A DNA stretch of 64,000 nt from Hyphomicrobiales bacterium (GTDB lineage: Bacteria; Pseudomonadota; Alphaproteobacteria; Rhizobiales; Rhizobiaceae), in assembly GCA_900469475.1 (NCBI GenBank), contig UBXG01000008.1, forward strand, positions 239,058-303,057, written 5' to 3'. The translations under genes and the position numbers were made by a program. The stretch's first letter is position 1. Each line of letters opens with the position of its first letter. The notes under the pieces are model-generated. The model searched no databases. It was not told the DNA's origin and saw only the letters and a list, made by a program, of their open reading frames with translations. This document shows positions 27,808 to 35,666 of this stretch, piece by piece.

Positions 27808-29274
27808 ATGGACGTCGAGCTTAGACGCAGGGTTGACGAACTTGAACAGCAACTGGGCTCTGCGGCGGTCGAGAATACCGATCTGCGATCGGAGCTTGAA
27901 ATTGCGTTGGAACGCCAGGCCGTCACTGCGCAGATTCTCAACGTCATCTCCATGTCGCGAACCGACGTGCAGTCGGTTTTCGATGTCATTTCCGAGAGCT
28001 CGCGACGGTTGCTCGGCGGTCAAACGGCGCTGGTGACGCGGGTCATAGATGGCATGCTCCATCTGGCCGCCTGCACGGCGGGAAGTCCTGCCAGCCATGC
28101 GGAGATCCGGGCTTCATTTCCGACTCCCTTGACTTCTTCGGGGATCCACAGCCGAGTTGCACTCAGCTCGGCCATGGCATTCCGCTCTGATATCGAAACC
28201 GAACCCGGCATCCCCCAAGCCGTCAAGGACATGGCACGCATTAGAGGATACCGAAGCATTATCGTGGTGCCGATGCTTTGCGACGGCATCGCGATCGGCA
28301 CTGTCGGTGTTTCGCGTGCCGAGCCGGGGACATTCATCGACAGCCAAATCAATCTTCTCAAGACGTTTGCCGATCAAGCCGTGATCGCGATCGAGAACGC
28401 GCGGCTATTCGAAGAGGTGCGGGCGCGAACCAGGCAGCTTTCCGAGTCTCTCGACGATCTGCGCGCCGCACAGGACCGTCTGGTGCAGACCGAAAAACTG
28501 GCCTCGCTCGGCCAACTCACTGCCGGCATCGCGCACGAGATCAAGAACCCGCTCAACTTTGTCAATAATTTTGCAGTCCTCTCAGCCGAACTGATGGATG
28601 AGTTGAGCAGTACGATCGTGCCGCTCGCGCTCTCTGACAATGTTCGCGATGAACTCGAGGAATTGGGCGGCCTGTTGAAGGACAATCTGCAAAAGATCGT
28701 TCAGCACGGCAAGCGAGCCGATTCCATCGTCAAGAACATGCTCTTGCACTCGCGGGGAGGCGGCGGCGAACACCGGCTGACGGACGTGAATGCACTGGTC
28801 GAAGACAGTCTCAGCCTCGCTTTTCACGGAGCGCGCTCCGAGAAGCCGCAGTTCAACGTCACTCTTAGGCGTGAGTTCGATCGCGATGCCGGTTCCGCTG
28901 AAGTATTCCCCCAGGAGATTTCGCGCGTGTTGCTGAATCTGATGTCCAACGGCTTCTATGCCGTTGCCGAGCGAAGCGGCGAAAACATCCCTGGCTTTGA
29001 GGCCACGCTCAGCGTCAGCACACGAAACCGTGGCGAACACGTCGAAATCCGCATCCGCGACAACGGCATTCCGCCAGAGGTCAAGGAAAAGATATTCAGT
29101 CCATTCTTCACGACCAAGCCGCCTGGCGAAGGCACCGGCCTCGGGCTCTCCATAAGCCACGACATCATCGTGAAGCAGCACGGCGGCAGGATCGATATCG
29201 ACATCGAGCCCGGCGCGTTTACCGAGTTCACCATCTTGCTGCCGCGAAAGCAATTTTTTGCACAACAACAATAG
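27808..29274 (+). CDS. GAF-domain sensor histidine kinase
   Basis: A 488-residue soluble kinase: a predicted coiled coil at residues 1-40, a GAF domain about 45-205 (SRTDVQSVFDVISES to FADQAVIAIENARLFEEV), a second helix, then HisKA with the phosphorylated His in LTAGIAHEIKNPLNFV. The ATPase part has LLNLMSNGFYAV, IRIRDNGIPPEV and GEGTGLGLSISHDI. It lacks a membrane segment, so it may receive its signal through the preceding MscS channel or a small ligand in the GAF pocket. Its start is 2 bases after the MscS stop. Confidence 0.9.
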   Translation: MDVELRRRVDELEQQLGSAAVENTDLRSELEIALERQAVTAQILNVISMSRTDVQSVFDVISESSRRLLGGQTALVTRVIDGMLHLAACTAGSPASHAEIRASFPTPLTSSGIHSRVALSSAMAFRSDIETEPGIPQAVKDMARIRGYRSIIVVPMLCDGIAIGTVGVSRAEPGTFIDSQINLLKTFADQAVIAIENARLFEEVRARTRQLSESLDDLRAAQDRLVQTEKLASLGQLTAGIAHEIKNPLNFVNNFAVLSAELMDELSSTIVPLALSDNVRDELEELGGLLKDNLQKIVQHGKRADSIVKNMLLHSRGGGGEHRLTDVNALVEDSLSLAFHGARSEKPQFNVTLRREFDRDAGSAEVFPQEISRVLLNLMSNGFYAVAERSGENIPGFEATLSVSTRNRGEHVEIRIRDNGIPPEVKEKIFSPFFTTKPPGEGTGLGLSISHDIIVKQHGGRIDIDIEPGAFTEFTILLPRKQFFAQQQ

Positions 29275-29284
29275 GAGAGGGGCC

Positions 29285-29674
29285 GTGACCTTATTGGTTC
29301 TGGTGGTGGATGACGAAGCGGACGTTGAAGCCTTGTTCCGTCAGCGGTTCCGCCGCGATCTTCGCGCCCGGCGCTTCGCGATGGATTTTGCCGCCTCAGC
29401 AGCGGAGGCTCTTGCCCGCGTTGCCGACACTAGCGAGCAAACGCTGATTTTGATCTTCTCCGACATTAACATGCCTGGGATGAATGGTCTCGATATGCTG
29501 CCGGAAATGCGCGCACGAAGGCCGGATGTTCCTGTCATCATGATCACTGCCTATGGAGATGCCGAGACGCGCAAGACTGCGCTAGATCGGGGCGCCGAGG
29601 GCTTGCTGACCAAGCCGATCGACTTCGGCCAGCTACGCCTGGTCGTCGAGACGAGGCTGGGACCGGCCACATGA
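29285..29674 (+). CDS. Single-domain response regulator
   Basis: A 129-residue receiver: LVLVVDDEADVEALFRQRF, Asp in IFSDINMPGMNGLDML, ITAYGDAETRKTALDRGAEG and LLTKPIDF. The GTG at 29285 follows GGAGAGG and is preferred over an ATG at 29258 lying inside the kinase gene. It overlaps the next gene by 4 bases. It is the probable first acceptor of phosphate from the upstream GAF kinase. Confidence 0.88.
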   Translation: MTLLVLVVDDEADVEALFRQRFRRDLRARRFAMDFAASAAEALARVADTSEQTLILIFSDINMPGMNGLDMLPEMRARRPDVPVIMITAYGDAETRKTALDRGAEGLLTKPIDFGQLRLVVETRLGPAT

Positions 29675-30921
29675 CTACAACCGTTCTCGTGGTCGATGAC
29701 GAGCCAGACCTGGAGACGCTTATTCTGCGTAAATTTCGAAAGCAAGTCCGAGACGGAGGCATCAGCTTCCTGTTTGCGCATGACGGTATTGATGCGCTTC
29801 AGGCGATCGAGCAGTATCCTCATGTCGATCTTGTGGTCATGGACATCAATATGCCGCGCATGGATGGCCTCTCGTTATTGGCGAAATTGCAGGAGCGAGA
29901 GGACAAGAAGTCGGCCATCATCGTTTCTGCCTACGGTGATATGAATAATATACGCACCGCGATGAATCGCGGTGCGTTCGACTTCGTAACCAAACCGATC
30001 GATTTCGCCGATCTGGAAGCGACGATCCTGAAGACCATACGTCACGTCGAGGTCTTGCGCGAGGCACGCCGCCGCCAGGCGGAAGCGGAGCGCGCGCATG
30101 CGTCGTTGTCGCGTTATTTTTCGCCCGAACTTGCCAAGCTCCTTGCCGTCGGCGGTAATGACGATGACATGCAGGTACGCTGGCGCGATATCGCTGTGAT
30201 TTTCACGGACATCACGGGCTTTACCTCGCTCGTCGAGACAGCCGCCCCCGCGGTGCTGGCGGAGTTGCTTAACGAATATGTCGGCGGTCTGACGGATGTC
30301 GTCTTCGCGCATGAAGGAACGGTGGCCAAAGTGATCGGCGATGCCATTCAGGTGCTGTTCAATGCACCTGGCGACCAGGTCGACTATGCGACCCGCGCAA
30401 TCGCCTGCGCACAAGCGCTCGACCAATGGGCAGAAGCGTTTCGCGAGCGCTGGAAACAGAAAGGCGTTGACTTCGGGATCACACGCATCGGGGTTCATGC
30501 AGGTCCCGCACTGGTTGGCAACTTCGGCGGTGATCGCTTCTTCGATTTCACCGCCTATGGCGACACAGTCAACACGGCCGCGAGGTTAGAGGCCGCGAAC
30601 AAGACACTGGGCACGCGGATTTGCGTCAGCGATAGTGTCGCGTGCGGGGCAAGGAAATTCAGTGGGCGGCCGATAGGCGATCTTGTCCTGCGCGGACGTA
30701 ACGAGCCGTTGCGCGCCCATGAGCCCTTGTTGGCGGCGCAGTTCGACGCGCCGGTCACGGCGCAGTATATGACAGCCTTTACCAAGCTCGAGCAGAATTG
30801 CGCCGCCGCCATGCCGGCTTTCGCCGCGCTGGTTGGCATGCACTCCGATGATCCGCTCGCCAGCTATCATTTGAGGCGGCTGCTCAACGGTGCCACGGGT
30901 ACTCGCATACAGGTGGGATGA
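29671..30921 (+). CDS. Receiver plus class III adenylate cyclase
   Basis: A 416-residue fusion. Residues 1-125 are a receiver ([13 protein letters not shown], Asp in [12 protein letters not shown], Lys in FVTKPIDF). A helical linker follows with [24 protein letters not shown]. Residues 165-345 are a class III nucleotide cyclase: first metal Asp in [11 protein letters not shown], a [11 protein letters not shown] segment with the Lys typical of adenylate cyclases and the second metal Asp, then [16 protein letters not shown] with the adenine-contacting Thr and the transition-state Asn/Arg. This should make cAMP under control of phosphorylation. The gene completes a pathway from channel and kinase to second messenger. 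Confidence 0.9.
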   Translation: MTTTVLVVDDEPDLETLILRKFRKQVRDGGISFLFAHDGIDALQAIEQYPHVDLVVMDINMPRMDGLSLLAKLQEREDKKSAIIVSAYGDMNNIRTAMNRGAFDFVTKPIDFADLEATILKTIRHVEVLREARRRQAEAERAHASLSRYFSPELAKLLAVGGNDDDMQVRWRDIAVIFTDITGFTSLVETAAPAVLAELLNEYVGGLTDVVFAHEGTVAKVIGDAIQVLFNAPGDQVDYATRAIACAQALDQWAEAFRERWKQKGVDFGITRIGVHAGPALVGNFGGDRFFDFTAYGDTVNTAARLEAANKTLGTRICVSDSVACGARKFSGRPIGDLVLRGRNEPLRAHEPLLAAQFDAPVTAQYMTAFTKLEQNCAAAMPAFAALVGMHSDDPLASYHLRRLLNGATGTRIQVG

Positions 30922-31208
30922 TTGACCATGAGCTTAACGACCTATGCCATGCTCTCTCATACGACACCAATCTCTTTCAAAGGTTAGGACGAAAGTTCCG
31001 TTCCAGCGAAACGTATCGCAGGGTTCTCGATTTGCGCTCAAAAGATCGCATAAAGTATCGCTTGGAGCTGCCGGTTGATCGCGCACGAATGGCAAACCTC
31101 TCGAATAACAATTCTAAGATCGTTTTATCGAATGGCGACGATGTTGGGATCCGACTGTCGCGCGAAAGCAAAAGTCTCTGCGACATCAGGCCCGAGACCC
31201 GCGCCTAG
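30918..31208 (+). CDS. Possible small hypothetical protein after the cyclase
   Basis: A 96-residue open frame whose ATG overlaps the cyclase stop (ATGA), which would allow translational coupling. The sequence has no recognised domain and its codons (CTA, TTA, ATA, AGG) are unlike the neighbours. It may simply be chance. Offered at low confidence because of the overlap alone. Confidence 0.2.
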   Translation: MIDHELNDLCHALSYDTNLFQRLGRKFRSSETYRRVLDLRSKDRIKYRLELPVDRARMANLSNNNSKIVLSNGDDVGIRLSRESKSLCDIRPETRA

Positions 31209-31405
31209 AACCATTGCGTGGGCCGGAAAATCAGTCCGACGGACCTTTATTATCAGCGTTGCGAATGGCAGCAATGCGCCTCTATGTCGGACGCGCAGAA
31301 CGGCATTGCGGCCGCTTGAAAGCAGACGTCGATGGCGATCAGTCGAGCCGGTACAGATGTAGTAAATCGCGCGAACTACGCACGTCGCATCTTGTTGAGG
31401 AACAC
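31209..31405. other. Non-coding interval before the IS3 remnant
   Basis: No gene, promoter or repeat could be supported here. Confidence 0.4.
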
Positions 31406-32055
31406 TGACCTGCTCCCCTTGATGTCCGCGATTATAAGTTAGCTCTGTTCAGGTTTTGGTCCTTCATGGACTGGGTTGTAAACTCATAAGGGGTCAAGCC
31501 ATCAAGGCTCGTATGCGGGCGATTGAGGTTGTAGTCGTTTGTCCATTCTTCGATGATTTGGCGGGCGTGTCGATAGTTGCTGAAGAGATGCTCATTGAGG
31601 CACTCATCACGCAAGCGGCCGTTGAATGATTCCACGAAGCCATTTTGCATCGGTTTGCCCGGTGCAATGTAGTGCCATTCCAGGGATCGATCCTGTTGCC
31701 ATTTCAAGATGGCATTCGAGGTCAGTTCCGTTCCATTGTCGGTGACAATCATGCATGGAAGTCCACGACGTTCGGCGATCTTGTCCAACTCGCGGGCGAC
31801 ACGTTTCACCGGGCAGCGAGTTGTCGACCGCAACGGTCAGGCACTCCATGCCGCCATACTTCGAGCGCCATTTGTAAAACATCGCATCACTCACGCCGTG
31901 CTTTCGGCACAGCTCAACGGCCGACATCCCAGCCTGATGCTCCTTCAATATCCCAATGATCTGCTCTTCGCTGAAGCGGGATCGTTTCATGTTCTGTCTC
32001 ATTCTCCGGAGAACAGACTAACCAAATTGCGAGGACATTTCAGGCGAGCAGGTCA
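31406..32055 (-). mobile_element. Internally deleted IS3-family element (650 bp)
   Basis: Ends are inverted repeats TGACCTGCTC (31406-31415) and GAGCAGGTCA (32046-32055), as in the IS407/IS3 group. The first orf starts MKRSRFSEEQIIGILKEHQ at 31990 on the minus strand and keeps the helix-turn-helix VELCRKHGVSDAMFYKW. At KYGGME it jumps directly into the second orf at [10 protein letters not shown] one-base frameshift, one extra A in GGTGAAACG, follows. The tail keeps [12 protein letters not shown] and [21 protein letters not shown]. The 4-base flanks ACAC and AAGG do not match. Full members are about 1.2 kb, so roughly half is missing; it cannot move on its own. Confidence 0.85.
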
Positions 32056-32057
32056 AA

Positions 32058-32083
32058 GGAACTCGATATCGTGATCGGGCGTT
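32058..32083 (+). promoter_or_regulatory. EcfG/RpoE2-type stress promoter before kaiC
   Basis: GGAAC at 32058-32062, 17-base spacer, CGTT at 32080-32083. This matches the general-stress sigma consensus of Alphaproteobacteria. It starts three bases outside the IS3 end and lies 31-37 bases before the likely kaiC start. Confidence 0.7.
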
Positions 32084-32119
32084 GTACGTCATCAATTTAC
32101 GCGCACGCGAGAGGTGAAC

Positions 32120-33559
32120 GTGGTCGAGAGCAAGAAGGTGACTGTAGTGAGTTCCGGGATCCCCGGGCTGGACGAAATACTTCGCGGAGGTCTGCCCGCA
32201 TCAAATCTCTATATCGTTCAGGGTGCGCCGGGGTCGGGCAAGACGACCGCAGCGTTACAATTCCTCCGTGCCGGTGCGGCGAACGGAGAGCGCTGCATTT
32301 ATGTCAGCCTGTCTCAGACAAGGGCAGAGCTGGAGGCGATCGCCCTGTCCCACGGCTGGACGCTTGAGGGCATCCGGGTGGAAGAGCTCGCGGCTTCCGA
32401 TTCGATCCAGGGAGCGAGCGACCAGTCGATTTTTCAGACGGCTGAACTCCGTCTGGACGAGACACGGAAGATGATCGAAACCGCGATTGAGGAGCATAAA
32501 CCCAGCCGATTGGTCTATGACTCACTGCTGGAAATACGGTTGATCACCGGCGATTCACCCCGCTTTCGTCGTGAGCTGATCGCTTTCAAGGCGTTTCTTG
32601 CCAAACGCGACATTGTGGCTCTGCTGCTTGACACCCAAACACCAGAGACCGATCGAACAGGCGAAGAAGTCGATGGCATTGCTCACGGCGTCATTCGTCT
32701 CGACAAATCGCTTGAGGAATATGGCTCGGTCCGCCGCCGCATCGAGGTCAGTAAGATGCGCGGTGTGCCCGTCGCCGACGGCTATCACGACATGGCGATT
32801 CGCGAAAGCGAGGGCGTGGTCGTGTTCCCGCGGATCATACCGGGCGCCGTGGCGAGAACGGTCGAGCCGCAGTTAATCAAGTCCGGCGTGGATACGCTCG
32901 ATGAAATGTTCGGTGGCGGGCAGGAATCGGGAACCACCACCCTCGTCATAGGTCAGGCGGGCACCGGTAAATCAACCATGGCCTCGCTCTATGCGACCGC
33001 AGCTCTCAAACGAGGTGAAAGTGTGGGCCTGTTTCTGTTCGAGGAACGAATAGAGACTTTCTTCCGGCGCTCGGAAGGATTGGGCATGGATCTGCGCCAA
33101 TTTCACAAGGATGGTCAGCTGATCATCCGGGATTTCAACCCTAATGAGATCTCGCCGGGTGAGTTCGGCCAGATCGTCCAGCAAGCGGTGAGCAGTGAAA
33201 GAGTGAAGGTCGTCGTCATCGATAGCTTCACGGGATATCTGAATTCATTGCCGCATCGTGAGAAGGCGGTCCTCGACATCCAATCGCTCCTGAAATTTCT
33301 CGCGCGCGCAGGTGTGCTTACCATGCTCATCGTCGCTCAACACGGTCTGCTCGGACAAGGGATTGGTATTGATGTCGATGTAAGTTTTCTGGGCGACACG
33401 GTGCTGCTGCTGCGAATTACCGAGCATGAGGGTAGGCTGCGGCGCAGCATCACTGTCGTGAAGAAACGGCACGGTCCGCATGATCTCGACGTCCGGGAAT
33501 TGTTCATTCAAAGCTCCGGCGTCACGGTGGTCTCATATAACCCGATTCCGGAGGCCTGA
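32120..33559 (+). CDS. KaiC-like double RecA-domain ATPase
   Basis: About 479 residues with two P-loop domains in tandem. Domain one has VQGAPGSGKTTAALQFL and Walker B RLVYDSLLEIR; domain two has VIGQAGTGKSTMASLY and VVVIDSFTGYL. After Walker A, domain two keeps the paired acids (FLFEERIE) expected for catalysis. Domain one reads YVSLSQTRAE where KaiC usually has two Glu, so it may bind rather than cleave ATP. Start codons GTG at 32114 or 32120 are possible; the latter is better spaced from GAGAGG. It leads an operon with an HWE-type kinase and a receiver, as in other bacterial KaiC-kinase pairs outside cyanobacteria. No kaiB is present. Confidence 0.88.
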   Translation: MVESKKVTVVSSGIPGLDEILRGGLPASNLYIVQGAPGSGKTTAALQFLRAGAANGERCIYVSLSQTRAELEAIALSHGWTLEGIRVEELAASDSIQGASDQSIFQTAELRLDETRKMIETAIEEHKPSRLVYDSLLEIRLITGDSPRFRRELIAFKAFLAKRDIVALLLDTQTPETDRTGEEVDGIAHGVIRLDKSLEEYGSVRRRIEVSKMRGVPVADGYHDMAIRESEGVVVFPRIIPGAVARTVEPQLIKSGVDTLDEMFGGGQESGTTTLVIGQAGTGKSTMASLYATAALKRGESVGLFLFEERIETFFRRSEGLGMDLRQFHKDGQLIIRDFNPNEISPGEFGQIVQQAVSSERVKVVVIDSFTGYLNSLPHREKAVLDIQSLLKFLARAGVLTMLIVAQHGLLGQGIGIDVDVSFLGDTVLLLRITEHEGRLRRSITVVKKRHGPHDLDVRELFIQSSGVTVVSYNPIPEA

Positions 33560-33565
33560 TCGCTC

Positions 33566-34606
33566 GTGGCCGTGAATGACAGCCATCTCGACTGGGTTTT
33601 GGTCATCGCGCCCTATCGGCGCGACGCCGAACATTTGGAGACGCTCCTGGCTCAGAATGGTGTAGCGGTGCGGAGGGCGGAGGGCTTGGAACAGTTGATG
33701 GCGCTGTTAGCACAAACACCTGGCGTCCTTGTTACCACCCAGGAGGCGCTTGATCCGGAGGTGCAGGAGGCGATTGGTCGCCACCTCGTCGAGCAGCCAG
33801 AATGGTCGGAGATGCCTATTCTCATCCTATTGGATCGGATGGTTCCTCCGACCCGCGTCCGGGCTAAGCTGTCAGCCGTTTGGCCCCGCTCACGGCAACT
33901 CTACTACCAACGTCCGGTGACAATGCTCGAATTGCTGAGTGGCGTTCAATCGAGCCTGCTTGCGCGCCTGCGCCAGCGCGATGTCCGGGACCACATTGAG
34001 CGCGAGAGCGAACTTCGGCGTGAGCTCAATCATCGCGTGAAGAACATTCTCTCTAGCATCTCTTCAATCTTCCAGATGACCCGTCGGCGTGCAGTTTCGC
34101 TGGATGAGTTCGCCGATGATTTCGCCGGTCGGCTTGCCGCTCTTGCCAATGTACATTCCGCAGTGTTCCAGGCGAACGGCGATGCAGCCCAGTTCTCCCA
34201 TATTGTCGAATTAACCTTCAGCCCATATCGGGCGAAAGGCGCGGATCGCATTAGTTTCAAGGGGCCGGAAATCTTGCTGAGTGCCGAAGCCGCAACGACG
34301 CTGGCCTTGTGCTTCCATGAGCTTGCGACAAATGCGCTTAAATACGGCGCCCTCTTAAAACCAGAGGGTCGGATCAGTCTGACGTGGTCCGTCTCACAAG
34401 ATGGTAACCTGGATCTTGAATGGCTGGAGAGAGGAGGTCCGCCCGTGTCGGAACCAAAAAGGAGCGGATATGGAACACGCTACATCCGCTCGGCGTTATA
34501 CAACCTCTTTGGCACGCCGCCCATCATCCTGTTCCATCCACAGGGGCTAAGGTGCACTCAGATCGGTCCGCTTGCGCGCGTGTCACCGAAGGACCTTCAG
34601 CTCTAG
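33566..34606 (+). CDS. HWE/HisKA_2-type histidine kinase with N-terminal pseudo-receiver
   Basis: A 346-residue soluble protein with a GTG start. Residues 1-130 look like a degenerate receiver (VLVIAPYRRDAEHLETLLA; no phospho-Asp site). The kinase core starts RRELNHRVKNILSSISSIF with the phosphorylated His, then FHELATNALKYGAL and SGYGTRYIRSALY, the HisKA_2 ATPase pattern. Six bases after kaiC; the following receiver gene begins just after its stop. The arrangement suggests the KaiC protein controls this kinase or is read by it. Confidence 0.82.
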   Translation: MAVNDSHLDWVLVIAPYRRDAEHLETLLAQNGVAVRRAEGLEQLMALLAQTPGVLVTTQEALDPEVQEAIGRHLVEQPEWSEMPILILLDRMVPPTRVRAKLSAVWPRSRQLYYQRPVTMLELLSGVQSSLLARLRQRDVRDHIERESELRRELNHRVKNILSSISSIFQMTRRRAVSLDEFADDFAGRLAALANVHSAVFQANGDAAQFSHIVELTFSPYRAKGADRISFKGPEILLSAEAATTLALCFHELATNALKYGALLKPEGRISLTWSVSQDGNLDLEWLERGGPPVSEPKRSGYGTRYIRSALYNLFGTPPIILFHPQGLRCTQIGPLARVSPKDLQL

Positions 34607-34620
34607 GAGGCTTGTTAGCC

Positions 34621-35013
34621 ATGGCATCTTCGGCGCCTCCGTTGCGCATATTCTGTGTTGAAGACAATCCACTGATCATTTTTCAAATGGAGGCCATGAT
34701 AGAGGATTTGGGCCATATCTTTGCGGGCTCGGCCATAAGCTTCGCCGATCTTGTTAAAAGACAGGACCTCGGCCGACTCGACGGCGTGCTGGTGGATATC
34801 GATCTTGCTGATGGACGCACTGGCCCTGATGCGGCGATCTGGCTTTCCCGGCAGGGGATTCCAAGCATCTTCGTCACAGGTCAGGAGGCGCTCGCAGCGG
34901 CGCATTCGCAAGTGGTGCTTGCAATTATGGGCAAGCCGGTGTCCGAGATTGAACTCGCAGAAAAGCTGGAGCTATTCAGGGACACCAACCGCAATGGTGG
35001 CGGCAGACTATGA
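34621..35013 (+). CDS. Single-domain response regulator
   Basis: A 130-residue receiver: LRIFCVEDNPLIIFQMEAM, phosphorylated Asp in VLVDIDLADGRTGPDAA, FVTGQEALAAA and MGKPVSEIEL. The TAGGAGG site overlaps the upstream kinase stop, so the pair is coupled. Receivers of this subfamily partner HWE/HisKA_2 kinases. Confidence 0.86.
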   Translation: MASSAPPLRIFCVEDNPLIIFQMEAMIEDLGHIFAGSAISFADLVKRQDLGRLDGVLVDIDLADGRTGPDAAIWLSRQGIPSIFVTGQEALAAAHSQVVLAIMGKPVSEIELAEKLELFRDTNRNGGGRL

Positions 35014-35250
35014 CTGGCATCGTAAACTTAATAGGCACGAGGGTGTCGTTTCGCGGTTTTATCATGGCGGTTCACGCCCGAGAGATTTCTGCCCACAGGT
35101 TCATTGCCTCTGAACGCAGTGCGCGATGATGGCTGGATAATGTCTTTGGAAGGTAGACGATACTAGTGCCACTGCTCGACAGAACCGTCCGGTAGCGAAC
35201 ATCGTCTTTCTTTCAATTCGATCTATCTCTTATTGCATGAGGAGGTTGTG

Positions 35251-35601
35251 ATGAAGATTATGATTGTCGAGGATGAGCCCTTGGTGGCACTCGAATTGGA
35301 GCGTATCGCTACCGAAGCCGGTCATGAAGTCGTTGGCTCCTTCATGACGGCAGAGCAGGCGCTCGCCTATGCGTCCAAGGCACAGGTGGCTTTCGTGGAT
35401 CTCGGCTTGGCCGATGGCCATAGCGGAGCGGGGCTCGCTCGCCGATTGACGGATCGGTTCAGGATAAAAGTGATCTTTGTGACCGGCAGCCCAGAGCGGG
35501 TTGGATACGGCCTCGAAGGAGCAGTCGGAGTAATCGACAAACCATTTACCGACAAAATGATTATCGATGCCTTGGAAAAGGCACAGCGCCTACAAGGTTA
35601 A
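35251..35601 (+). CDS. Single-domain response regulator
   Basis: A 116-residue receiver: MIVEDEPLVALELERIA, Asp in VAFVDLGLADGHSGAG, FVTGSPERVGY and IDKPFTDKMI. The ATG at 35251 follows GAGGAGGTTGTG. It is separated from the kaiC-kinase-receiver operon by about 240 bases with no visible gene, so it may have its own promoter. It converges on treZ. Confidence 0.86.
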   Translation: MKIMIVEDEPLVALELERIATEAGHEVVGSFMTAEQALAYASKAQVAFVDLGLADGHSGAGLARRLTDRFRIKVIFVTGSPERVGYGLEGAVGVIDKPFTDKMIIDALEKAQRLQG

Positions 35602-35666
35602 GCCTGGCGGGGTTGGAAGTCTTTCGAAGAGCGGCGCAAGCTCGTCATTCAGCTTCACAATGTGGC

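Noticed and set aside
34468..34494. GGAAC-N17-CGTT match resembling an EcfG promoter
   Set aside because: It falls inside the kinase gene in the codons of the conserved SGYGTRYIRSALY motif, so it is explained by coding. No start codon with a ribosome site follows closely, apart from the next receiver, which is coupled to the kinase gene.
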